Shown here piece by piece: positions 23,640-33,991 of a stretch of DNA of 64,000 nt (its first letter is position 1; every line of letters begins with the position of its first letter). The notes below the pieces were generated by a model. The model saw nothing but the letters and a program-made list of their open reading frames with translations. It was not told the origin of the DNA and did not search any database. A program made the position numbers and the translations under genes. Source of the stretch: Epiperipatus broadwayi (taxonomy: Eukaryota; Onychophora; Udeonychophora; Euonychophora; Peripatidae); contig JAQFVV010000020.1 in assembly GCA_028023455.1 (NCBI GenBank), forward strand, positions 10,275,092 through 10,339,091. Reading direction: 5' to 3'.

Positions 23640-24640
23640 AAGTGACAATTAAAAATTTGTCCTATCCTAAACATATAACTAGGAAATTTGATGCTTTGTT
23701 CTTTAGAAGCAAATTCTACTTAATTTTTAAAAGTTGTTGAACATTAAACAGTGCCAATTTGGATTTTCAAAATGTTCATATTAAAACATCATGGAATTTT
23801 TTTGAGGAGTGTGCTTCAGAGACAAATGAGTTTTCTAAAATGAATCTCAATTGTTCTCTGCCAAAGACAATAGACTAGGGTTTAAATGAAAAAAATATGA
23901 AGCATTCTCTTCTTGGATGAGAAATAAATTGAATATAAAGCTTAACTGACAATATATAAAGTTAAGACTGAAGTTCAATAACTGATAAATAAAAAAAGCC
24001 CTTGGAATGATTGGTAGATTAAAACAGCAAAAGAACTATAGATATTTGCTGACATAGTCACTATGGACCTTTCTCCCCTTGCTACATAAAAGACAACTTG
24101 TGAGTAAAAATGATATCAGAAACCTCTTAAATCATGTTTTGAAAAATAAACAATTAACAAAAATTCTATGTGGTTTTAGAGATTCAAAAAATATCAATGA
24201 TTATTTTTGATCTACAGGAAATGCAATAAAAGTATATTGAAAAAATATGTGATTATCTACATATTTTTATTAATTTGGTTAAGGTCTATGGCTTAGTTAA
24301 TCAAGAAATTTTGTAACAATGTTTGAAAATAACTGTTGTCTGCATTAATTTATTCATGCCAAACTGTTAATACATAGAAAGGTGAGAGAAAACATTTTTA
24401 TTGGTGGTGGAAAATCTGACATAAATAAAATGAAAAGATGGTAAACAAGGATACATAATAATTTTCCATTTTTATAGCAGTGGTATTTAGAATAGTTTAT
24501 AGGCACTTTCATGGAAAAGACTTTTTTAAAGATATGATACAGATTAAATGATGGAATTTTTAATTTAAACTAATTAAAATCAAAAACAAGTAACTTTATC
24601 TTATTTTTCAAATTTTTAGTGCAATCTCTAATAAAATTAG
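23640..24640 (+). pseudogene. LINE RT 5' half, inverted relative to 22590-23285
   Basis: The plus strand translates with stops to CSLPKTID, a spacer, CGFRDSKNINDLIF-like, LQEMQ, FINLVKVYGLVNQEIL, VKQG-like and YRLNDGIFNLN-x-LKSKT. The order and spacing match the RT family with R-x-T-x-D-MIF, QLQEKC, FIDLTKAFDTVN-x-LW, VKQGC and RxDGxLFNLRRLKxKTKV. It stops just before where the F-x-DD box should come, which is almost exactly where the minus-strand piece begins. No intact ORF. Confidence 0.55.
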
Positions 24641-24661
24641 ACTATTTCCATTATTATGAGT

Positions 24662-24821
24662 GAATGTTGAATGTATAGAAAATTTTAAACTTTATTTAAA
24701 CTTTCCAAATACAAACAACTTGTTAGTAATAACATACAAATAGACAATACAGGTTAGTAATTACACAACGTTTTGAGTAGTATTATTCTCCATTCTTCTT
24801 CAGGTGTTGCTGGCCTATTAG
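24662..24821 (-). repeat. Fragment of the tRNA-box/hammerhead-like repeat family
   Basis: Shares the CTTTATTTAAA, CCAAATAC, TTAGTAAT arm and the TATTATTCTC...CTTCTTCAGGTGTTGC core with the 55.7-56.9 kb repeats. On the minus strand the core reads CACCTGAAGAAG, then AATAATAC, then AAAACGTT. This is a decayed hammerhead-like order. Confidence 0.55.
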
Positions 24822-24919
24822 TTTACTAAATTTGGTTTACATAAATATAATGTTAAAATGATAAAAAAATCAAGTCAAATGTCACATGACTTAATTTAAT
24901 AAAGCTTGTATTTACAAAT

Positions 24920-25077
24920 GATATATATATAGAGCTCGCTAAATAAGCTCTTAACAAGCTTTGAGAATATCCTCAACCCCAGACACCTCACTGATGATGC
25001 TAGAAGCAGAAACTGGTCTGGGTTGAGGATATTCTCAAAGCTTGTTAACAGCTTATTTTGTGAGCTCTATATATATC
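24920..25077 (+). mobile_element. Palindrome with central hammerhead
   Basis: Arms of about 60 bp, from GATATATATATAGAGCTC inward to CCTCAACCC, pair almost perfectly with GGGTTGAGG outward to GAGCTCTATATATATC. The 40-bp centre is a hammerhead core. It is a different family from the ACTAGT elements, and no convincing TSD was found. In sense RNA the arms would extend stem I to a very long helix. Confidence 0.75.
24961..25045 (+). ncRNA. Hammerhead ribozyme motif (best preserved)
   Basis: Perfect CTGATGA at 24991-24997, stem II TGCT/AGCA closed by AGA, GAAAC at 25009-25013, TG, then GTC with predicted cleavage after C25018. Stem I first pairs CTCA with TGGG and, after an asymmetric bulge, CCTCAA with TTGAGG, continuing into the palindrome arm. 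Bulged stem I and a 2-bp stem III are characteristic of PLE-associated type I hammerheads, which are thought to work best as dimers. Confidence 0.75.
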
Positions 25078-25079
25078 AA

Positions 25080-26210
25080 ATATAATGCTAAGAATGTAAT
25101 TAATTTATGTATTTTGATTTCATTTTAGGTTTAAAAAAAGTGAACTTGTGATGTTCAAATCGTTTAACACCAATGTACTGCTAATAAAATGGAAATTAAC
25201 AATGGTACATTATTATAATAATGTAACCAGTTCAATTAAATGAGTTGCATATATTAATTATTATAAAGTCAAATATGGGTCCCCTCTCAATGTAAGATAA
25301 AGATACTGAAAAAAAATAGTCATATAGAAATGTTCTGTAATATTCTGAAATTTAAAAGCAAAATCATAAGGCTAATCAATAAGTTCTTAAGGTGCAATCT
25401 ATTGTTGTAAAGGCACATGTTCAAAGATTGAGAATGTAATCAGAACAAAAAAGTGATAATCTTAAAATAATTTGCATGGAAGAAGCGACTCCATTTATAT
25501 TGTAAGTATTATCTCAAAGACAATCTAAACAGATACAATATCGATATGGATAAAAGTAGAATGGAAGGGGAAAAAAGTTAAAACCGTATTACAAGATTTC
25601 AATAAATATATTTCCTAAGTTGCGGACTTTAGAATTCCAGTTCCATAAAATACAATTCATCTACACTGCCAATATGCAAACTTCAAATGAATATTCATGT
25701 GAACATCCAAAAACAAATATTTAATTATATAAACAGATTAAATGACCAGAATATAAAATGTGAGATATATTTGTGACTCACTTATTGGTTTCTATAGTCA
25801 TCATTAAAATTATCCTTAAACCTCACTTTTCTTTATTTTTTGGCTTTTCTTTTGAAATTAGAATACCTATATTTATTTGTATGTATTACATACAATATTT
25901 TTTTCAAATTTACAAGTATTCATGCTAACTGAATTTCAATTAAATTGATGTATTATAAATCTAAAATATGGGAAAGGAGAATCTAAAGGTGAAATCATTA
26001 TGATAATGAATATTTCATTTAATAAAGATATTATAGTGTGTCCCAGTGAAATGATGATTGGTTTTCTCTTCAAGATGCTTGCAATGCATAGATTACATAG
26101 TGATTTAGTTCAGCTATTTATTATAAAAATGTCCAGATCATGAGTTCTGATATAAAATGTGATAGTGTATTCCATACTTTCATTTTAAAAGAGTCTATGA
26201 TAGAATAACA
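25080..26210. other. AT-rich DNA, no gene recognised
   Basis: No supported features. Confidence 0.5.
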
Positions 26211-26214
26211 CACT

Positions 26215-26400
26215 AATGTTAAATTTTGTTTTAAATTGAATAAAACTGTTATTGAAATGATTCAAATTATGAATGGTAGTGATACCACGAATCATAAGAA
26301 CATTTTCAAATGGTTTTCAAGATTTCACAATGATAGAGAGAGAGCATTGAAGACAATTATGGACAGGTGCATTAAAACAACTGGAAGCAAAGAAACCATA
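26215..26400 (+). pseudogene. Mariner-family transposase HTH relic
   Basis: Plus-strand translation gives NVKFCFKLNKTVIEMIQIMN, then HKNIFKWFSRFHNDRE. This fits the N-terminal helix-turn-helix of mariner/SETMAR transposases (IKFCFKLGKTATET-EM-x-x-V-YG, RVFEWFKRFKEGRE). The catalytic DD(34)D region is not found downstream. A second relic of the same domain is at 46560-46745, minus strand. A domain fragment only. Confidence 0.5.
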
Positions 26401-27040
26401 TATTAGGTTGCCAAAATTCTTCATACTGATTGCTTTAAACTCATTAGTGCTATCCATTAATGAAGAATCAGAATGCAGAACAGAGATGGTCAGAAAAAGG
26501 AAAGCTAAAAAAATTGTAAATACAAAATATTCAAATCAAAACATTTTTTTAAATTCTAAATAAAGGCATTATTTATCATGAATAGATTTCTAAAAATTAG
26601 ACAGTAAATGCTAGCTATTATTTGAGTGTTTTGAATTGTTTGTGGGATAAACTTTTATGCAAGGGAGCTGAATATTCAAGGGCATGGCTTTTGGCCATTG
26701 TTGCATAATAATGTGATGAGCAAAATGACAAAAATGTGCATGTTTTTTTTTTTTGTAAAATAAAAGCATTGTTATGCATAAACAACCATTCTATTTTCAT
26801 GATTTAGATCCTGCTGATTTAAAATGACTATTTCTAAAATTAAAGTTGGTTATGAAATGAGCATATCAGGGTTCAATTCAGATATCCAGAAGCTTATAAC
26901 AAAGTTTCTGCAGACAATTCTGACAGAAGATTTCAAAGATTGATTAAACATTTTTTACAATTCCTTTCCAATAATGTATTCAGCCACAAAAATATTATTT
27001 TAAAAAAGTAATAATAAAAATAAATATAAATAATGTGTTA
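26401..27040. other. AT-rich DNA, no gene recognised
   Basis: No supported features. Confidence 0.5.
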
Positions 27041-27044
27041 TGTT

Positions 27045-28360
27045 TTATTTCATACCAGAGGATTAGAAGAATGCAGTATTAATATTAATATATAAAAAAG
27101 GTGATAAAGAAGATATTAGAAATTACAGACCTATCAACCTTTTATTAGTTTTATATAAAATTTTTACTAAGATAATTACAACTTGTCTACAGAGAACATT
27201 GGATTTCCACTAACCAAGAGAACAAGCTGGATTTAAAAGTGGTTTTAGTACAGTAGATCATATCCAGGTATTGAGAGAGGTTATAGAAAAGACAAATGAA
27301 TATGAGTTGCCATTATGCTTTGGATTTGTAGATTATGAAAAGGCATTTGATTCTATAAACATTACTTCATTTATTAAATCATTGGATCATCAAGTTATAG
27401 ATCCAGGATATTGTCATATTTTAAAGAATATTTATAAAAATGCAACAGCAACAATTAAATTACATAATGATACTAGGAAAGTCAAAATTGAGAAGGATGT
27501 AAGACAGAGCGACTCCATATATCCAAAACTTTTTACAGCAGTGCTGGAAGAACTATTTTGTGGATTAAAATGGGAAGCTAAAGGAGTGAAAGTAAATGGA
27601 GATTATTTAAGTCATTTAGATTTTGAATATGATGTAATTGTTTTTGAAAATAATGCTTTAGAGTTGCAGGAAATGTTGCAGAAGTTATCAGGTGAAAGTA
27701 GGACTAAAGATAAATGTTAAAAAGACTAAAGTAATGTTCAATGGATTTTCTCAAAATATAAAAATAAAAATTGATTATGATGAGTTAGAAGAAGTTAACA
27801 GCTACAAATATCTTGGTCAGGTTATTAATATAATGGATGAAATTAATCATAGAATTAAACTTAGTTGGAGTGCTGTTGGTAGAAATAACTTGATATTAAA
27901 AGGAAATATGCCTATGTTTGAAAAGAAAGGTTTTAATAAATACACAGTTCTTATTTATGGATCTGAGACTTGGACACTTAATAGAAGAGCAATACAGAGA
28001 CTTCAGATCACTCAAAGAAGTATGGAGAAATGCATGTTGGGAATAACAAGAAGAGATTGAAAATGCAATATATGGATAAGAGAACAAACAGCTGTTATTG
28101 ACCTCATTGAAAAAATTAAAATATTGAAGTGTAGTTGGGCTGGACATATTGCTAGAAGAGATGATAATAGGAGAACAATTAAAATCTTAAATTGGATTCC
28201 AAGAGATTGTAAAAGACTCAGAAAGAGACCACGTGTGAGACGGATGGATGAAATAAGAAAGTGTGCAGGGATGATGTGGAGAAGAAAAGCTAAAGATCAG
28301 AGAAGATGGTTTAGACTTGGAGAGACCTTCATCCTGCAGTGGATTGATAATGGTTGATTA
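27045..28360 (+). pseudogene. RTE-clade LINE reverse transcriptase, 5'-truncated
   Basis: In order: RT motifs YKKGD and NYRPINLL (27095-27150), PREQAGFKSGFSTVDHIQV (27210-27270), then VIEKTNEYELPLCFGFVDYEKAFDSIN (27274-27360). Next is HLDFEYDVIVF (about 27614-27645), where the catalytic F-A-D-D has become FEYD. The C-terminal part carries SYKYLGQVI, YGSETWTLN, WAGHIARRDD and RRMDEIRKCAGMMWRRKA, ending at TGA 28357. This C-terminus is diagnostic of the RTE group. There is an in-frame stop in FH*PREQ, a frameshift near 27700 and a stop near 28060. The endonuclease is missing. The minus-strand copy at 57040-59178 belongs to the same family. Confidence 0.85.
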
Positions 28361-28559
28361 TGGTGATCTGTTTACTTAGACACAATGTATATATTAAATT
28401 AAAATATATTAAAGACAAACTGAAAGATTTTTAAATTATATTCACTGAGACTGAAAAGTTTTAACATTAATTTTCTAAAGTTTTAACCATCAAAATTTAA
28501 AGTGGTGAAAAGACAATATTACACACCAAAAAGAATTCAAATTCATTAAGTTGAATACT

Positions 28560-29740
28560 TCATAGTGATAAAATAAAAGTGTTTTGTCAATGCTGTAATG
28601 CTCCCTTATGGCATATAAAACGGGCAGTGATATTTATGAACATCTATGCAGCTAAAAGGACTAAAATGCTGGAAAAAAAGAGCTTGACTCAAAGAAACAG
28701 AATTGTTCATGGTAAGACATGGTGGGGAAAGTGATAAAATTGTTGTGAAGGAAACTCTCTTTGCCTATCACACTGTGTGTCATAAGCACAATTTTTGGTC
28801 TAAACATTATTTGTCAAAATTACTTAAAAATATTTATCAACCAAAATTTTCTTCTGAGAGTAAAAAAATTAAAACCAATTTTATTACTAAAATTTTGTCA
28901 CCATATATACTAAGCAAAGTATAAAATGAATTAAATAAAGCTAAAAGAAATGCAATATCTCTGAATTTATCAAATAAAAAAGATATTATACTATATTGTT
29001 GTACAATTCTTTTCACCTACTAGAAAGCAATATTAATATTAAAATTATCAATTTTATTTCCTTATCTAGTGAAACATCTAAATTACAAATTATTACATTG
29101 AAAATAGTAATAGATGTCAAACGTTGATGGCCTAGTTGTTGGCATAGCTGCCTTCCAAGCAGCTGGCCCGGGTTCGCTTCCCAGTCAATGCATTTGACAT
29201 TTGGAAAAAAAAGTAGTAGATAAATAGATCTTATAAAAAAAAAGTTACCCTGTACATTGATAACCCAAATACAACTTTGAAAATTGTTAGAGAATTGATA
29301 AAAATAATGTATGGTGAAAGGTTAACAATCTATTAGAGAAACAAATTAATAGATATTGATTGTGGAGCACATATCATTTCTCATTGTCTGTAATATGCCA
29401 TTGACTGTCTGCCATTTCATAATGAAATCTTACACTTATAATACATTTCTATATGTATATATTCATAGATGGAGTCAGAAAATTTAGGGAATTCATAGAA
29501 GAAAATTATACAAAATGATTGGAATATTGATACAAGATTTTTAATTTGGCCCATCAATTAGGAGAATATGAAATAAGTTTGTCAAACTTTGTTCATATTT
29601 TCTTTTTTTTTACAAAAAATTTCCATGTAATGTTAAAAATGTATTTGAAAAATAATATTTCAACTGCAGATACAGCTATCCATATTGAAAATTTTGCTGA
29701 TATCTGGGATGCCAGAATAAACAAATCCCTGTGACTAAAA
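28560..29740 (+). pseudogene. hAT-like (ZBED5-type) transposase pseudogene, split by a SINE
   Basis: Plus-strand segments, with stops and frameshifts, read GESDKIVVKETLFAYHTVCH, then SKLLKNIYQPKFSS and FITKILSPYI. Further on come KIINFISLSSETS and, after the SINE at 29116-29211, DCGAHIISHCL and AIDCLPFHNEIL. The order fits domesticated-looking hAT proteins with HGG-SD, KLLxNIYxPKFS, xLxPYVxxxV, KIIxFxxLxxETS, GCxAHIxHN and DCLPxDIE. The N-terminal BED finger and the dimerisation region are missing or unrecognisable. Many stop codons mark it as dead. Confidence 0.55.
29116..29211 (+). mobile_element. tRNA-Gly(UCC)-derived short SINE
   Basis: TGTCAA, a glycine tRNA body with CTGCCTTCCAAGCAG anticodon arm and B box GGTTCGCTTCC, then TTTGACATTTGG and an A8 tail. 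Near-perfect 10-bp flanking repeat AGTAATAGAT/AGTAGTAGAT (29106-29115, 29212-29221). It inserted into the hAT pseudogene after that gene was in place. Confidence 0.85.
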
Positions 29741-30137
29741 AATAGTGATAAATAAAGATGAAATTCTTGAAGTCAAATTTTTTGAAACTTGGGAAATACT
29801 AAAAGTTTTAAATGGTTCTTACTGAAAAAGTTGGCTGAACAATTAGAATTTCAGAATAATTTTGATGAGCAATTCATCACATGAACAATATCAAATAAAA
29901 GTCACTTATTTAATCAATGCGCATTTATAAATAGTTGCTTATCATTTAGAAAAATAAAATATAAAACATTCCTATAGCAAATAAATGATTTCAAATATTC
30001 ATGATAATGAGAGAATCAACCTCTATGATTACATCAACTTAATTATTGTTTTTATTCCTTTTTTTTCATATGCAAATAAAATATTGTTAGAATTGCAACA
30101 AAAGTTTTTTTCATTTGCTTTAACAAGTAAGATAAAA

Positions 30138-30617
30138 ACAGACAAAACTTTCCATACAGTAATGCCGTTCAGTGCAAGCCAGAGTAATCAGTAGATGCCA
30201 GAAGGCTTGTGCATAAAATTCCTATCTAGTGCCTTCTCATCCAATATTCCCAGACTAGTTTCTGGCTTATGGCCTTCATCAGTGAGGAGCCTTGGATCTG
30301 AGAGCACTGCATCTAGATCTTAGGATCTAATGCAACCCTCCAGCAGCCACCTTTTATCTCTACATAACTACAAAACTGAGAATAAAATTGAAAACACAAT
30401 AATGTTTTCAATCTAAGCTCATTAGCTTATATAGTCATATAGGTCTGGGGATATTGGATGAGTAGGCACTAGATAGGAATTTTATGCACAAGCCTTCTGG
30501 CATCCATTGATTACTCTAGCTTGCACTGAGTGGCACTACTGTATGAGAGTTTTGACTGTTTTAATAACAGTTATGAGCAAGCATAAGAAATGGTGATCAT
30601 GTGATGTTTAGTGATTT
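30138..30617 (-). mobile_element. Hammerhead foldback element, copy 3
   Basis: TSD AAGTAAGATAAAA/AAGTAAGATGAAA (30125-30137, 30618-30630; one mismatch). The left half carries an intact-looking minus-strand hammerhead: CTGATGA as TCATCAG at 30276-30282, stem II GGC/GCC, GAAACTAGTC with cleavage C opposite G30253. The right half has lost the 5' part of its core and resumes at GTCTGGGG (30447). About 150 bp of unique spacer (GGATCTAATGCAACCCTCC onward) matches copy 4. Confidence 0.8.
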
Positions 30618-30639
30618 AAGTAAGATGAAACTAAGGTTA

Positions 30640-32300
30640 AGTTGTGAAAAAAAAAAAATCTCCCCATTTTTAGTTAAGGAACATAAATCTTTAACCAAAA
30701 TTGGACTTCCTTTTTCGCAGTAAATTTATTCAATTCGGCAAAGCAAGAAATATATATTTCAGCTGGAAACCAATCTAGAATCATCTCTTAAGTCTACTAC
30801 TCTATATTAACCAGCTCAGAGCAAATGGTTTAGATAGAAAGTGTTTTATTTTTGTCTGATCACAGTTCTTTTGTCAGAAGACTTTTTGCAGTAAATACAC
30901 ATTATTTTCAACTGATTACACAAACAGACTATTTTAAATATAAAAATATTGCCTCTCTCCAAACATTTTTATTATAGTTTTTATTCTTGAGGTTAATACA
31001 AACTCAAACAACCAAAGTTAATAATCATTTCTTTGTTACACAATATCTTATTTTTGTTTCAATTATTATTTTTTTAAAATACGAATAGCATGTGGGAGTG
31101 AAATGTAAACAATACATCTGGCTAATATTAAATTTCTCAATTTTTATCACCTTAATGGTATTTCTAATCTAATTATAGAAAAATGATAAACATAATTATC
31201 TAAAATGGCTAGAAATTCATTTATGTTCAGAATTAGGAAAAAATTTTGGCAAATAAATAACCTGATATTAAAATTCAATTACAGTTTTTTAAAAATAAAA
31301 AATAACTGAGAAATAAAATTACAATTTAGAAAATGAAAGCAAAACATGAAGTTAGATTTTAAGATTCTATTACAGTTATGAAAGCATATATAGAAATAAG
31401 AGCTGTCTTACAAAAAGTAAATAAATAAATAACACACACACAAAAGATTTTAATATATAACATAAAATGTCAACAAATTTTAATGCAAAAATAAATTTAT
31501 TCACATGTATGAAATTTCAAACATAACATTTAATTTTAAAATATAAAATTAAAAATGAATTCCAACCACGATGAGAAATTAAATTCGAATCAAGATACAA
31601 AGTATAATAGCACCTCACAATAATGATAGAATGGAGACTAATCTCTGTTCTTAAGTAAATTTGGTGGATAGGTAAAAGAGGTCCTTTTTTAAATCTTATA
31701 TGTATATCATAACAATCTCACATTAATTACTATTATATAGGAAAATCCAAATGTTACTTTAAAAGCATATTATTTAATTAATACATTTATATCTCAATAA
31801 TTATTCATATTTTATTAATACAATTAATTAAATTTTTATAAATAAAATTTAAAAAAAATTAAAACAATATTATTGTGTTATTTCTGTCTGTTTTTTTTAA
31901 AAAAAAAAAAAAACTCCGTGTGTATTGTTTAAAATTAAAAAATCAGATATATTAATCTTTAACTGAGGTTTAAAGTTTATATCTGTGTTAGAAATAATCT
32001 CTAGTTTAGAAAATGATTAGTAATACTCATTATTGTATTTACCTGAGGTGAATGGTGTCAAAGTTGTAAGTGGAGTAAGTTTGACTATGGTAAATAAAAA
32101 TGTAACAATTTGATCAATTTAAAGACCAGCTCTGACAATAGTATGCTATCTATCAATGGAAAATGTATTCTGCTATTAATAAATTTAATTTAATCTAGGG
32201 AACATTTATAATAATATTTTCACAACAAGATTTGTAATAAAACCCTTCATTAATAGAAATTAAAATCTCCATTGAATTAGGAGTATAGTATTAAAAATAC
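30640..32300. other. AT-rich DNA, possible SINE tail
   Basis: The stretch 30755-30825 shares TTTCAGCTGGAAACCAATC and AGAATCATCT with the SINE-like relic at 12132-12260. Otherwise nothing is recognised. Confidence 0.4.
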
Positions 32301-32308
32301 ATACTTAC

Positions 32309-32681
32309 ATCTCATACATGGATGGCTTGGTGGTGTTTTTACCATCCCGTAAGTACATCCCTGGGCTCATGAAATGAATGTTACAATTTTCTAGTGAATC
32401 GGGATTATGCTTCAATTTGGAGAAGTCGGCAGCATGGAGATTGTCTTCAGATGATGGCATCCCTTCCCCCTTCACAGCTAAACCCCCCAAGTTTCTCAGC
32501 ATGGCCTTTAACCTTTCCCCTTTGGCAATGAGAAGGTAGATTCAAAACTCAATAATGACAGCCACTAATAAAATCATTGGTTCTTTGAGAAAAGTATACA
32601 CCTCCTTATATGCCAAGATGGCCCTCCTTAACATGTTGTTATTCCTGAAGATTGCTTTCTTCATGCCAATTGTGAAATTCA
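32309..32681 (-). pseudogene. Host-like exon with splice sites and one in-frame TGA
   Basis: On the minus strand, a polypyrimidine acceptor TTTTTCCAG ends at 32682. It is followed by 373 nt of open frame except for one TGA (32544-32542), and ends at the strong donor AT|GTAAGTATG (32308). Phase is consistent: two leading and two trailing nucleotides around 123 codons. Codon use is far less AT-rich than the flanks. The peptide has a hydrophobic, membrane-like segment (LKEPMILLVAVIIEF, then stop, IYLLIAKGERLK) and a polar tail with HNPDSLENCNIHFMSPGMYL. I do not recognise the protein. It may be a real exon with a sequencing or allelic stop, or a dead exon. Confidence 0.5.
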
Positions 32682-32699
32682 CTGGAAAAATTCACTAGC

Positions 32700-33386
32700 A
32701 GCATCAACACGATTTGTTCTCACATCATGTGGCGAGGCAGAACTGTAGCAATTAGCCTCCAAAAGATGCAAATGCCTACTAAATTGAATGACCTGGGGCT
32801 ACATTCACTACAGGTATTTTGGCTCCAGCGTGCTTTCAATCTGTTTTATAGACTTAACAATATAATTCCAAAAAGCTTCTTCCTGATTGATGTGTTGTCC
32901 ACAGATACTCCCCCTCTTAGGGGGAATGGTTGGCTCTTTGATTTATTAACTGATATTACAAAAATGAATTTAGTTCCAACCAGGCCAAATCGACAAAAAT
33001 TAGATACTTGGAGGCATATAATTCTTAATGTAACCATATCTGGCTTTTTAAAAAAATTTAAATGGTGGTGCCTGGAGCCAAAATACTTTAATTTTTTGGT
33101 TATGATCTATCTTGATAGTAATGTTTTGGTAAAAATTAGAGGTTACAAGTCGATTGATGATAAGTGTCCTTTATGCAGTATAGAAGAAGACACTGGTGGA
33201 CATAATTTTAACAGATGTATTAAATTGAATGACTGCAGAATGATAATTCATTCAATTTTCAAAAGGAAAGACCCATTGATGATGATACTGATCCAGAATA
33301 TTATTAGTTCAGGCAATTTTGGGGAAATAAGTAATGTCACCTTCCTATTATATACTTGTTTGATTCAAGTTGCATGGATCCTCTAA
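32700..33386 (+). pseudogene. LINE ORF2 C-terminal region (L1/Tx1-like)
   Basis: The open frame from ATG 32727 (219 codons) begins MWRGRTVAISLQKMQMPTKL, NDLGLHSLQVF. This is the W-K-G...I....L..P...GGLGL-D pattern found after the RT in L1/Tx1-type proteins. A zinc knuckle CPLCSIEEDTGGHNFNRC follows at residues about 151-168 (C-x2-C...H-x4-C, all four ligands present). It ends at 33386 with an A-rich 3' region. RT and endonuclease are absent, so it is a 5'-truncated insertion whose last third remained open. Its 3' end has been duplicated in tandem (next entry). Confidence 0.6.
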
Positions 33387-33737
33387 TAGTATTTTTTTTA
33401 AAAATAAAGCAATTAAAGAAAGAGATTATCTGATTGCCTCACAAACAATAATAAAGTGTACATGGGAGCTAATAACAGATGTATTAAATTGAATGACTGC
33501 AGAATGATAATTCATTCAATTTTCAAAAGGAAAGACCCATTGATGATGATACTGATCCAGAATATTATTAGTTCAGGCAATTTTGGGGAAATAAGTAATG
33601 TCACCTTCCTATTATATACTTGTTTGATTCAAGTTGCATGGATCCTCTAATAGTATTTTTTTAAAAAATAAAGCAATTAAAGAAAGAGATTATCTGATTG
33701 CCTCACAAACAATAATAAAGTGTACATGGGAGCTAAT
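33210..33737 (+). repeat. 264-bp tandem duplication of the LINE 3' end
   Basis: Two almost identical copies, 33210-33473 and 33474-33737, both starting AACAGATGTATTAAATTGAA and ending CATGGGAGCTAAT. Differences are essentially confined to the T/A homopolymer near 33391/33655. The second copy repeats the last part of the LINE frame (open 33456-33650) plus its 3' UTR. The near-identity implies a recent event, much younger than the insertion. Confidence 0.9.
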
Positions 33738-33868
33738 AGACATTAATAAAATTGCATGAACATAATTATAAAAACATTGTTTAATGACTTTGAATAGTTC
33801 TTCAAAAATATAGTTTTAAAAAGTTATTTTGTAGAATGACCTTAGGCAAATTTTGCTTATAAGAACTT

Positions 33869-33983
33869 TTTTTTTTTTTTCCATATGTCATAGCATCGGC
33901 CGGGACGCGAACCCACACCCGTCTGCAACCAACTACTTGCTTGCAAGGCTGGTGCGATGACCTCTCGGCTAACAACGCTTGAC
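33869..33983 (-). mobile_element. SINE with a class II (long variable arm) tRNA-like head
   Basis: Minus strand: TGTCAAGCGTTGTTAGCCGA..., a GTGGGTTCGCGTCCC B box, then a TATGACATATGG tail and an A13 run. The head starts GTTGTTAGCCGAGAGGTCATCGC and has extra bases between anticodon and T arms, as in leucine or serine tRNAs. It is not the glycine head of the other SINEs, yet it keeps the same TGTCA...TGACATATGG-A(n) frame. TSD AAGAACTT (33861-33868, 33984-33991). Confidence 0.75.
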
Positions 33984-33991
33984 AAGAACTT

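Noticed and set aside
32542-32544. Selenocysteine codon in the orphan exon
   Set aside because: No SECIS-like structure can be assessed, the position is inside a hydrophobic segment, and a mutated Trp or other codon is simpler.
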